This document shows positions 51,721 through 59,132 of a stretch of DNA of 64,000 bases, in pieces; positions within the stretch are counted from its first letter, which is position 1, and each line of letters starts with the position of its first letter. The stretch covers positions 310,001-374,000 of the forward strand of contig NZ_VDMN01000005.1 in NCBI RefSeq assembly GCF_006335145.1, read 5' to 3'. The notes under the pieces are model-generated. The model ran no database searches and had not been told where the DNA came from. It saw only the letters and a program-made list of their open reading frames with translations. The DNA comes from Aliirhizobium smilacinae. GTDB lineage: Bacteria > Pseudomonadota > Alphaproteobacteria > Rhizobiales > Rhizobiaceae. Both the position numbers and the translations under genes were made by a program.

Positions 51721-52439
51721 CAGCCCCTCCGAACACCGCGGGTGAACCGCTTTTCGCCGAACTGCAGCAGCGCACCCGATAGGGTCGAGATGGCGAGATA
51801 GATCATGGCGGCGATGAAGTAGAAGTCGAAGGGCCGACCGGTGGAGCCGGCGCCGATCTGCGACTGGCGCAGCAACTCGACCACACCGGTTATCGACACC
51901 AGAGCGGATTCTTTCAGCACGATCTGCCAGACATTGCCCATGCCGGGCAAAGCATAACGCAGCGTCAGCGGCGCGATGATACGGCTGAAGCGCAGGAAAG
52001 GGGACATGCCGCAGGCAATGGCGGCTTCAAGCTCTCCCGAGTGAACCGCCTTGTAAGCACCGCGAAAGACTTCCGTCTGCTGCGCGCCCGAGGTGACGCC
52101 AACGGCCAATGCTCCGGCAAGAAAGCCAGGAAAACTGATAAAGCCGCTTGCACCGAAAAGATGGCCCACTGCGGAAATGGCCGTGCTGCCGCCAAAATAG
52201 AAAAGATAGATGACCAGAAGGTCGGGAATACCACGCAGCACGGTGGTGTAGGTGCCGGCAACGCTACGGGAGATAGGACCGCCGGCGATTTTTGCCCATG
52301 CGCCCAATGCGCCGAACACCATACCGATGGCATAACCGGCCAACGCGATCAGGATCGTCATCAGTGCGCCGGCGGCAAGGGCAGGCCCCCAGCCATCCGG
52401 CCCGCTGCCGATCAGATCAAGGAAAGAAGGCTGTGTCAT
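51720..52439 (-). CDS. Polar amino-acid ABC transporter permease (HisQ-like)
   Basis: A 239-residue permease with five membrane helices and the EAA loop SGELEAAIACGMSPFLRFSR. It overlaps the M20 hydrolase stop by 4 nt, so transport and hydrolysis genes are translationally coupled. Confidence 0.86.
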   Translation of the reverse strand: MTQPSFLDLIGSGPDGWGPALAAGALMTILIALAGYAIGMVFGALGAWAKIAGGPISRSVAGTYTTVLRGIPDLLVIYLFYFGGSTAISAVGHLFGASGFISFPGFLAGALAVGVTSGAQQTEVFRGAYKAVHSGELEAAIACGMSPFLRFSRIIAPLTLRYALPGMGNVWQIVLKESALVSITGVVELLRQSQIGAGSTGRPFDFYFIAAMIYLAISTLSGALLQFGEKRFTRGVRRG

Positions 52440-53863
52440 GCAGCATCCTGGACGGGCGGGATCGGAGGATCGACGTCATCCGGGATCGGGTTGACGAAGG
52501 GCGTACCTTCCAGCCGGAAGGCAAAATCCGCTTTTGCCTCGGCAATCCGTTCCGGATTGGCAAACAGATCGGCAGCTGTCGAGGCCATCACCTTGGCAGC
52601 ATGGGTCATGCCCTTGTGGGCCGCCGGCAGTTTGCCCTGTGCGACCAGCTGCCAGGAATGGCCGGGCGTGCCGATCGCATAGGTCGCGCCGCGTACCTGC
52701 ACGGTCGGAACCACCCAGCTGACGGTGCCGACATCGGTGGAGCCGACGATCGACGTATCGCCGCTTTCCGGCGGGAAAATGAGGTCGCAAAGCGATACGC
52801 CGGGACGGGGCTTAAGACCAAAACGCTGGAAGGAGGACTTGATGTCGGCCGGCGTGAACGTCTTTTGGAATTCGGCCGCCTTGGCGCGATCAGCATCATC
52901 GAAATCCGGCAGACCGATACGCTCGATATGGCCGTGCATCAGGGTTTCGAGCGGCGTGTTGCCGACGAGGTTGGCGTCACCGCTGATGATCTCGTTCCTG
53001 ACTGTCGTGCCGGTCATCAGTGCCGCGCCTGTCGCGACATCCTTGACGCGCTCGACGAGTTCGAGAAGGTCCGGCAGGTCACGGGCGCGCACGAGATAAC
53101 GGACTGTGGCGCGGGCCTGCACGACATTGGGTGCGTTGCCACCGGTATCCGTGACGGCGTAGTGGACGCGCGCGCTCGAAGGCATGTGTTCGCGCAGATA
53201 ATTGACGCCGACATTCATCAGTTCGACGGCGTCGAGAGCGGAGCGCCCGAGATGAGGCGTTGCCGCGGCATGAGAGGCGCGGCCGGAGAAATAGAAGTTC
53301 AACTCATTGCAGGCGAGCGAGACCGGGTTATTAACGCCGACAAAGGCGGCCGGATGCCAGCAGATGGCAATGTCAACATCATCGAACACGCCGGCGCGAA
53401 CCATGAACCCTTTGGATGAACCGCCTTCTTCCGCCGGGCAGCCATAATAACGGACACGTCCGGGCAGGTTGTTGGCGGCCAGATAATCCTTCACCGCTGC
53501 CGCTGCCAGCAGCGAGCCGGAACCAAGCAGGTTGTGACCGCAGCCATGGCCGTGACCGCCGGCAATCAGCGGGCGTTCCTCGGCGACGCCAGCTTCCTGA
53601 CTGAGGCCGGGCAGGGCGTCGTATTCACCAAGAATGGCGATCACCGGGCCGCCTTCGCCGGCTTCGCCCATCACTGCCGTCGGCATGCCTGCGACATTGC
53701 GGGTAATGCGAAATCCTTCAGCAGCAAGCTGCGCCAAATGCGCCTCGCTTGAGGAAAACTCCTCGTAATTCACTTCCGGCGTATCCCAGACCTTATCACT
53801 TAAGCGGGCGTAGTCGGGAGCTTTCTTGTCGATCAGTTCCCATACGGCGTCGGAGTTCTTCAT
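52436..53863 (-). CDS. M20-family amidohydrolase, AbgB-like
   Basis: A 475-residue M20 hydrolase of the p-aminobenzoyl-glutamate hydrolase subunit B type. Motifs are GGHGHGCGHNLLGSGSLLAA (about 108-127, metal ligands), YYGCPAEEGGSSKGFMVRAG (about 143-162) and ICWHPAAFVGVN. The start ATG 53863 gives the normal family length; the longer frame from 53929 would overlap the operator. First gene of the operon with the polar amino-acid transporter. It probably hydrolyses an N-acyl or aryl amino-acid conjugate after import; the exact substrate is unknown. Confidence 0.83.
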   Translation of the reverse strand: MKNSDAVWELIDKKAPDYARLSDKVWDTPEVNYEEFSSSEAHLAQLAAEGFRITRNVAGMPTAVMGEAGEGGPVIAILGEYDALPGLSQEAGVAEERPLIAGGHGHGCGHNLLGSGSLLAAAAVKDYLAANNLPGRVRYYGCPAEEGGSSKGFMVRAGVFDDVDIAICWHPAAFVGVNNPVSLACNELNFYFSGRASHAAATPHLGRSALDAVELMNVGVNYLREHMPSSARVHYAVTDTGGNAPNVVQARATVRYLVRARDLPDLLELVERVKDVATGAALMTGTTVRNEIISGDANLVGNTPLETLMHGHIERIGLPDFDDADRAKAAEFQKTFTPADIKSSFQRFGLKPRPGVSLCDLIFPPESGDTSIVGSTDVGTVSWVVPTVQVRGATYAIGTPGHSWQLVAQGKLPAAHKGMTHAAKVMASTAADLFANPERIAEAKADFAFRLEGTPFVNPIPDDVDPPIPPVQDAA

Positions 53864-53887
53864 GCGCTGCGATCTTTTGTTGACAAA

Positions 53888-53899
53888 ATTGGTACCAAT
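53888..53899. promoter_or_regulatory. Perfect palindrome ATTGGTACCAAT, candidate GntR operator
   Basis: This fully self-complementary 12-bp site lies 25 bp upstream of the hydrolase start and about 80 bp from the divergent GntR start. TTGGTACCAA-type sites are common for FCD-type GntR regulators, so autoregulation and repression of the operon are likely. Confidence 0.65.
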
Positions 53900-53977
53900 C
53901 GTATTGACGGAATAACATTTGCGCAACATCTATTTTTGATTGTTTATTGTGCAAAGACACTGATTTCGGGGGTGGTG

Positions 53978-54607
53978 ATGACGGGTTCTCCGGCGGCGAA
54001 CGACGTGGATGAAGAGTTGGATGCTACCCAATTGATCTTGCAGGATATTCAGTCGGGTATATATGCGCCAGGCACATGGCTGAAGCAGATCGACCTCGAG
54101 ACCCGTTACAGCCGTGGTCGCAACGAGATTCGCCGTGCGTTGGATAGGCTCGCTCTCAAGCGGGTTGTCGAACATGTGCCGAACCGTGGATACCATGTCT
54201 ATCTGACCGACGGAAAGCAGTGGGACGACATCGCCGAAATCCGCATCATGCTGGAGACGGGGATCGCCGCCAAAGTGATCGAGCGCGCAACGCCGACGGA
54301 TATCTCCGCGCTCAGAGAACTGGCCAATCGCTTTCAAAGCTTACTTCTTTCAGGCACGGTGCTTGAGCTTTATGAGGCAAATCTGGCCTTTCACCGCGCC
54401 TATGTCGATCTTGCCGGAAATGCGGAGATGCACAGCGTGATTGCCGAACTACGGCAACGTACATCGTCAGCGCCAGTCTCGCAGTGGCATACGCGTTTGA
54501 GAATAGAGGTTTCGGCCGCGGAGCATCACCGCATGGTCGATTCTATCGAGGAAAAAGACGAGTCCAGGCTAAAGTTGCTCGTCGAACAGCATATCCGGCA
54601 AAAGTGA
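53978..54607 (+). CDS. GntR-family regulator, FCD (FadR-like) type
   Basis: A 209-residue regulator with an N-terminal winged helix (about 15-80, with WLKQIDLETRYSRGRNEIRR and VEHVPNRGYHVYLTD) and an all-helical FCD effector domain (about 88-205, with EIRIMLETGIAAKVIERAT and NLAFHRAYVDLAGNAEMHSV holding metal-ligand positions). ATG 53978 has GGGGGTGGTG just upstream. It is divergent from the hydrolase-transporter operon and probably senses its substrate. Confidence 0.83.
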   Translation: MTGSPAANDVDEELDATQLILQDIQSGIYAPGTWLKQIDLETRYSRGRNEIRRALDRLALKRVVEHVPNRGYHVYLTDGKQWDDIAEIRIMLETGIAAKVIERATPTDISALRELANRFQSLLLSGTVLELYEANLAFHRAYVDLAGNAEMHSVIAELRQRTSSAPVSQWHTRLRIEVSAAEHHRMVDSIEEKDESRLKLLVEQHIRQK

Positions 54608-54810
54608 CCGACTGACCATGCTTTAAGCCAGGGGATTCGTGATAATCTCGCATCGAGCGGATGGTGTTAAACAGATAGAGCTAATCGTTTCCCGCCAGGA
54701 AAACCCGGTTTCAATTCGATCCTAAAAGTCGCACAGTCCCATCACTTTCGTTTCCTTATGTCTTACAGAACAGCCGACGTTCGGCTAGGCTGTCCGCTTT
54801 TCGGTTTATT

Positions 54811-56463
54811 ATGATTTTACTCGCTCTTTTCGAACGCGCAGCCTTGATGCTGATGGTGCTGTTCTTTCTCGGGCGCACGCGCCTGTTCAAGAACGTGCTC
54901 TGGAAAGGCAAGCTCAGCGGCCTTGAACTTGCCTTTCTCTCCGCACTGTTTTCCGGCTTTGCCGTCGGCGGCACCTATATGGGCATTCCGGTCGAAGGCG
55001 CGCTGGTTAATGTCCGCACGATCGCAATCATGTCCGGCGGTATCCTCTTCGGCCCCTGGGTCGGCATCCCCGCAGGTATCATTTCCGGCCTGCACCGTTT
55101 TCTGATCGACATCCATGGTCCATCCGCGATCGCCTGTCTGATCAGCAGCATCTGCGCCGGCCTTCTATCGACGGCGATCCATTATCACGGTCGCCGCAGA
55201 TGGCTTTGGTTGATCGGAAGTCTTGCCGGCATGGCCTGCGAATGCCTGACCATGCTGCTCATCCTGCTTTTTGCCCCGGCCGGCGTCGGCATTGCCATCG
55301 TGTCGGAAATTGCCTGGCCGATGATTATCGGCTCGATGTGCACCGGCATGATCATCAAGCGCATACAGGATATCGAGGACGAGAAGGAATTGACCGCGGC
55401 CAATGAGGCAAGGCTTGCCCTCATCATTGCCAACCGCACGTTGCCCTTTTTCCAGAACGTACAGGATGACACGCTCGCCAAGGTCTGCGAAGTGATCCAC
55501 GAGTGCCTGGAGGCCGACGCGGTGGCAATCACAGATCGCGACCACGTGCTGGCCTATGTTGGCATCGGCCATGAGTATTACGACGAGGAGCATAAGCACT
55601 TAAGCGATCTGACTGCCGACGCCATCCGCAACGACCGGATCACCGTCGACAATAACCTGCATCGCTATCCGGCTGCTGATTTCCGCTCGGTTGCGATCGT
55701 GCCCCTGCGCGAAAACGGCCTCGTTACCGGTACCCTCAAAATCTTCTTCACCCAGCCGGACATGATTACCGATTCACTGCGCGAACTCGGCGTCGGCCTG
55801 TCACAGTTGATATCCACGCAGATAGAACTGTCGCGCGTGAAGGCTTTGCGCGAAATGGCGGCAAAGGCGGAATTCCGCGCCCTCCAAAGCAAGATCAATC
55901 CGCATTTTCTGTTCAATGCGCTTAACGCTATCTCCTCCCTTGTCCGCCTTCGTCCGGACGAGGCTCGCCAAGTCATTGCCAAGCTGGCCGATTACCTGCG
56001 GCAGAATCTCTCGCTCAGCGACGGCATGATCGACATCCAGGACGAGCTGCGGCAGGTGCGTGATTATGTGGCGATCGAACAGGCCCGTTTCGGGCCCAAG
56101 CTGACGGTCACCTTCGATGTCGATAACGTAAATATCGATATTCCGAGCCTGTCGCTCCAGCCGCTCGTCGAGAACGCCATCCTGCACGGCATCCAATCCC
56201 AGCCACGTCCGGGCGAGGTCCATATCGCGGTCAAGCGCCTTGCCGATAGTGTCAGCGTCACCATCCGCGATACAGGTAAAGGTATCGATCCCGAGGTCAT
56301 CAAGGCGGTTGAAAACGGGGAGGCCGTGCGTGACCGGATCGGATTGATGAATGTCAATGAACGGTTGAAACTGCTCCATGGCCACGGGTTGAATATCCAG
56401 AGACTCGAACCCGGCACGTCGGTGAGCTTCGACCTGCCGCTCGAAAACAGGGAAACTGCATGA
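54811..56463 (+). CDS. LytS/YpdA-family sensor histidine kinase
   Basis: A 550-residue kinase. The N-terminal 5TM-5TMR_LYT membrane domain spans about 1-190 (GTYMGIPVEGALVNVRTIAI and GPWVGIPAGIISGLHRFLID), a GAF domain about 205-345, the LytS-type phosphoacceptor SKINPHFLFNALNAISSLVR (about 357-376, His in NPHFLFN) and the ATPase domain with PLVENAILHG (about 450-459) and DTGKGIDP. Length and order match E. coli YpdA/BtsS. It overlaps the response-regulator gene by 4 nt. Homologues sense extracellular pyruvate or related carboxylates; the ligand here is inferred from the linked transporter. Confidence 0.88.
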   Translation: MILLALFERAALMLMVLFFLGRTRLFKNVLWKGKLSGLELAFLSALFSGFAVGGTYMGIPVEGALVNVRTIAIMSGGILFGPWVGIPAGIISGLHRFLIDIHGPSAIACLISSICAGLLSTAIHYHGRRRWLWLIGSLAGMACECLTMLLILLFAPAGVGIAIVSEIAWPMIIGSMCTGMIIKRIQDIEDEKELTAANEARLALIIANRTLPFFQNVQDDTLAKVCEVIHECLEADAVAITDRDHVLAYVGIGHEYYDEEHKHLSDLTADAIRNDRITVDNNLHRYPAADFRSVAIVPLRENGLVTGTLKIFFTQPDMITDSLRELGVGLSQLISTQIELSRVKALREMAAKAEFRALQSKINPHFLFNALNAISSLVRLRPDEARQVIAKLADYLRQNLSLSDGMIDIQDELRQVRDYVAIEQARFGPKLTVTFDVDNVNIDIPSLSLQPLVENAILHGIQSQPRPGEVHIAVKRLADSVSVTIRDTGKGIDPEVIKAVENGEAVRDRIGLMNVNERLKLLHGHGLNIQRLEPGTSVSFDLPLENRETA

Positions 56464-57197
56464 GAGCCCTGATCGTTGAAGACGAATATCTCGCACGTGA
56501 CGAACTGAAATGGCTGATCGAAAAACACAGTTCCATCAAGGTGGTCGCAACCGAGGAAGACGGTTTGGCGGCGCTACGCTATCTGCAGGAAAACGACCTT
56601 GATGTCGTCTTTCTCGATATCAATATTCCTTCGATCGACGGCATGACTCTGGCTCGCAATTTGCACAAGCAGGCCAACCCGCCGAAGGTGGTCATAGTCA
56701 CCGCGTACAAAGAGCATGCCGCCGAAGCCTTCGAACTGGAAGTCTTCGACTATATTCTTAAACCGTTTAATGAGCAGCGAGTTGCCAACACGCTGAGGAG
56801 GCTGGAAAACAACTCAAACTCGGCGGCTCCGTCTGCGCCGACGCATCAGCCGGTTGCCGCGACCAAGAGGACCGTCAATATTCCCCGCAAGGACAGTATC
56901 CTTGTGCTGCCGGCAGACCTCATCTACTACGCCCGCGCCGACGAAAAACTGACCTACGTGCACACCGTAAAGGGCCACTTCGTCATCCCGACCAGCATCG
57001 GCGATTTCGCCGAAAAGCTGCCCGCCGACACCTTCTTCCGCTGCCATAGGTCATGGTGCATCAACACGGCTAAGATCCGCGAGATTTCGCCTTGGTTTAA
57101 CGGCACCTACGTCATCAAGCTGCACAATTTCGATGACGTCGAAATTCCCGTCAGCCGGTCGCATCTGAAAGAGTTCAAGCAACTCATGCAGCTCTGA
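56460..57197 (+). CDS. LytTR-family response regulator, YpdB/BtsR-like
   Basis: A 245-residue regulator: receiver domain about 1-118 with the acidic pair (VEDEYLA), phosphoacceptor Asp in VVFLDINIPSIDGM (about 50-63) and Lys in DYILKPFNEQR (about 97-107); then a linker with SAAPSAPTHQP and a LytTR DNA-binding domain (about 138-243, with FFRCHRSWCINTAKIREISP). It is coupled to the kinase. A matching direct repeat lies just after its stop codon, upstream of the transporter gene. Confidence 0.88.
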   Translation: MRALIVEDEYLARDELKWLIEKHSSIKVVATEEDGLAALRYLQENDLDVVFLDINIPSIDGMTLARNLHKQANPPKVVIVTAYKEHAAEAFELEVFDYILKPFNEQRVANTLRRLENNSNSAAPSAPTHQPVAATKRTVNIPRKDSILVLPADLIYYARADEKLTYVHTVKGHFVIPTSIGDFAEKLPADTFFRCHRSWCINTAKIREISPWFNGTYVIKLHNFDDVEIPVSRSHLKEFKQLMQL

Positions 57198-57198
57198 C

Positions 57199-57229
57199 GG
57201 CAACTCATTCCAAGGATCGGGCAGTTCAC
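57199..57229 (+). promoter_or_regulatory. LytTR-type direct repeat GGCAACTCAT-N11-GGCAGTTCAC
   Basis: Two 10-bp direct repeats (57199-57208 and 57220-57229) are separated by exactly 11 bp. The geometry and sequence match the reported E. coli YpdB target GGCATTTCAT-N11-GGCATTTCAT. The site lies 70-100 bp upstream of the OFA transporter, the expected target promoter. Confidence 0.75.
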
Positions 57230-57298
57230 GCCTTTTTCGAACGGCAGGAATAATGAGAAGGCTAGATTTCCTCCGTATTCATAAAGGAGGAAACGCGG

Positions 57299-58498
57299 AT
57301 GACCGCTCTTCCCATTTCAAAACGTTATTACACCCTTGTCGGCACCATTTTGTGCCAGTTCGGCCTCGGCTCGGTCTACACATGGAGCCTGTTCAACGAA
57401 GGCCTGTCGTCGAAACTGTCGGAGCCGCTCACCCAGGTTGCGCTCACTTTCGGCCTTCTGAGCTTGGCACTTGCCGTCGGCTCTTCACTGTCGGGCCGTC
57501 TGCAGGAGAAATTCGGCTTGCGCACTGTTGCGATCACTGCCGGTCTTGCGCTCGGGCTCGGCCTTTATCTGACCTCGACTGCAAGCAATCTTACCCTGCT
57601 CTATATCTATGGCGGCATTCTTGTCGGCGCAGCTGACGGCACCGGCTATCTGCTGACCCTGTCGAATTGCGTCAAATGGTTTCCTGAGCGTAAGGGATTG
57701 GCTTCTGCCTTCTCGATCGGCGCCTACGGTCTTGGCAGTCTCGGCTTCAAATACCTCAACCTCGAGCTGATCAGCCGCTTTGGAATGGAAAGCGCCTTCG
57801 GCATCTGGGCAATTGCTGCACTGGCACTGGTTGTCGGCGGTGCTCTGCTCATCAGCGAAGCCCCGCAAGCCCGCGGTCACGCGGTCAGCGCAGGCACTAA
57901 GGACTACACGCTGGCAGAGGCCGTGCGTCAGCCCAGATACTGGCTGCTTGCCCTGATGTTCCTCGCCGTCTGCATGAGCGGACTTTACCTGATCGGCGTC
58001 GCCAAGGATGTCGGAGAGCGTTATGTCGGCCTTTCGGCCTCGGTTGCAGCCGATACCGTTGCCATCATCGCTGCTGCCAACCTGCTTGGCCGGCTTGTGC
58101 TCGGCATCCTGTCGGACAAGATCGCCCGGATCCATATCATCAGCATAGCGCTCGCCTGCGCGCTGGTCGGCATGGCTCTCCTCCTCTTTGTACCTCTGAA
58201 CGAGTATTCTTTCTTCTTCGCGGTCGCCTGCGTTGCCTTCTCGTTCGGCGGCACGATCACCGTCTATCCCGGCCTGGTCAGTGACTTTTTCGGTCTGGCC
58301 AACCTCGCCCGCAACTACGGCCTGATTTATCTTGGCTTCGGGATCGGCAGCGTCATCGGCTCGATCGTCTCTTTCGCGCTAGGAGGCTTCCTTCCGACCT
58401 TCTACCTGTCACTACTGTTGCTGTTTGCCTCGCTTCTATGCTCGATCAGCCTGTGGCCGAGCCTGTCACACAGAACAACGACTGTAACAGCTCACTGA
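57299..58498 (+). CDS. OFA-family (oxalate/formate antiporter-like) MFS transporter, YhjX-like
   Basis: A 399-residue, 12-helix MFS protein. LVGTILCQFGLGSVYTWSLF (about 12-31) is the OFA-family N-terminal signature, with LQEKFGLRTVAITAGLALGL after loop 2-3 and LVSDFFGLANLARNYGLIYL in the second half. AAAGGAGGAAACGCGG precedes the ATG. In E. coli the homologous YhjX gene is the main target of YpdAB, matching the layout here. Likely substrate: pyruvate or a related monocarboxylate or dicarboxylate. Confidence 0.86.
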   Translation: MTALPISKRYYTLVGTILCQFGLGSVYTWSLFNEGLSSKLSEPLTQVALTFGLLSLALAVGSSLSGRLQEKFGLRTVAITAGLALGLGLYLTSTASNLTLLYIYGGILVGAADGTGYLLTLSNCVKWFPERKGLASAFSIGAYGLGSLGFKYLNLELISRFGMESAFGIWAIAALALVVGGALLISEAPQARGHAVSAGTKDYTLAEAVRQPRYWLLALMFLAVCMSGLYLIGVAKDVGERYVGLSASVAADTVAIIAAANLLGRLVLGILSDKIARIHIISIALACALVGMALLLFVPLNEYSFFFAVACVAFSFGGTITVYPGLVSDFFGLANLARNYGLIYLGFGIGSVIGSIVSFALGGFLPTFYLSLLLLFASLLCSISLWPSLSHRTTTVTAH

Positions 58499-58628
58499 AC
58501 ATCGACCGCCATTAGTCATCAGCCGTCCGCCGCAAGGCGGGCGGCGTTCCATATGCGAATTCGACCAACCTGCGTACGAGGCGGATGAGGAACACGAAAC
58601 CGCCACAGCGCGTCGAGCCGGGTTTCGG

Positions 58629-59132
58629 TCAGTGCGTGGGGGGCGAAAGACGCGCATTGGCCAGTTCGGCCGTCGTTCGGCTTAACCGTGTCGCGAGCGT
58701 GCGCATGATCTCGGCTGCGACCTCGGGAAATTCGCTCGTCAACGCCAGGAAGTGATCCTTGCTTATGCGTAAGGCTTCCAGTTTCGACGTGGCACGCACG
58801 GTTGCGGTGCGAGGAATATTGCAGAGAACCGACATTTCGCCAACAATTGCATTGGGTCCGACTTCCGCGACCCTGATGTCGCCGGCAGCAGACGATACGA
58901 TCACATCCGCAGCGCCGGACAGCAGCACATAGGCTGCATCGCCCTGGTCACCTTGACGGCAGAGATCCTGGCCTTGGCGATAGGTCACGCGATCGCAGGC
59001 GAAAGCAAGCAGCTTCAACTTCGCTGGCTCGATGCTGGCGAAAATCGGCACTTCCCTCAATGTTTTGACTTCATCGCTGAGCAAGTTTGTTTCTCCGGAA
59101 ATCCCCTTTTCCCATGTCACGTGGATTTTCAC
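58629..59132 (-). CDS. Stand-alone cyclic-nucleotide-binding-domain protein
   Basis: A 167-residue protein consisting of one cNMP-binding domain (about 25-145). The phosphate-binding cassette is well preserved: VGEMSVLCNIPRTATVRA (about 97-114), with the Gly-Glu pair and the Arg that contacts the cyclic phosphate. There is no helix-turn-helix, so it is not a Crp-type DNA binder; the C-terminal tail is a short helix. Its start overlaps the stop of the upstream ABC gene (ATGA), so the two are translationally coupled. It probably acts as a regulatory partner of that unusual ABC protein; this is inference from coupling. Confidence 0.82.
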   Translation of the reverse strand: MKIHVTWEKGISGETNLLSDEVKTLREVPIFASIEPAKLKLLAFACDRVTYRQGQDLCRQGDQGDAAYVLLSGAADVIVSSAAGDIRVAEVGPNAIVGEMSVLCNIPRTATVRATSKLEALRISKDHFLALTSEFPEVAAEIMRTLATRLSRTTAELANARLSPPTH

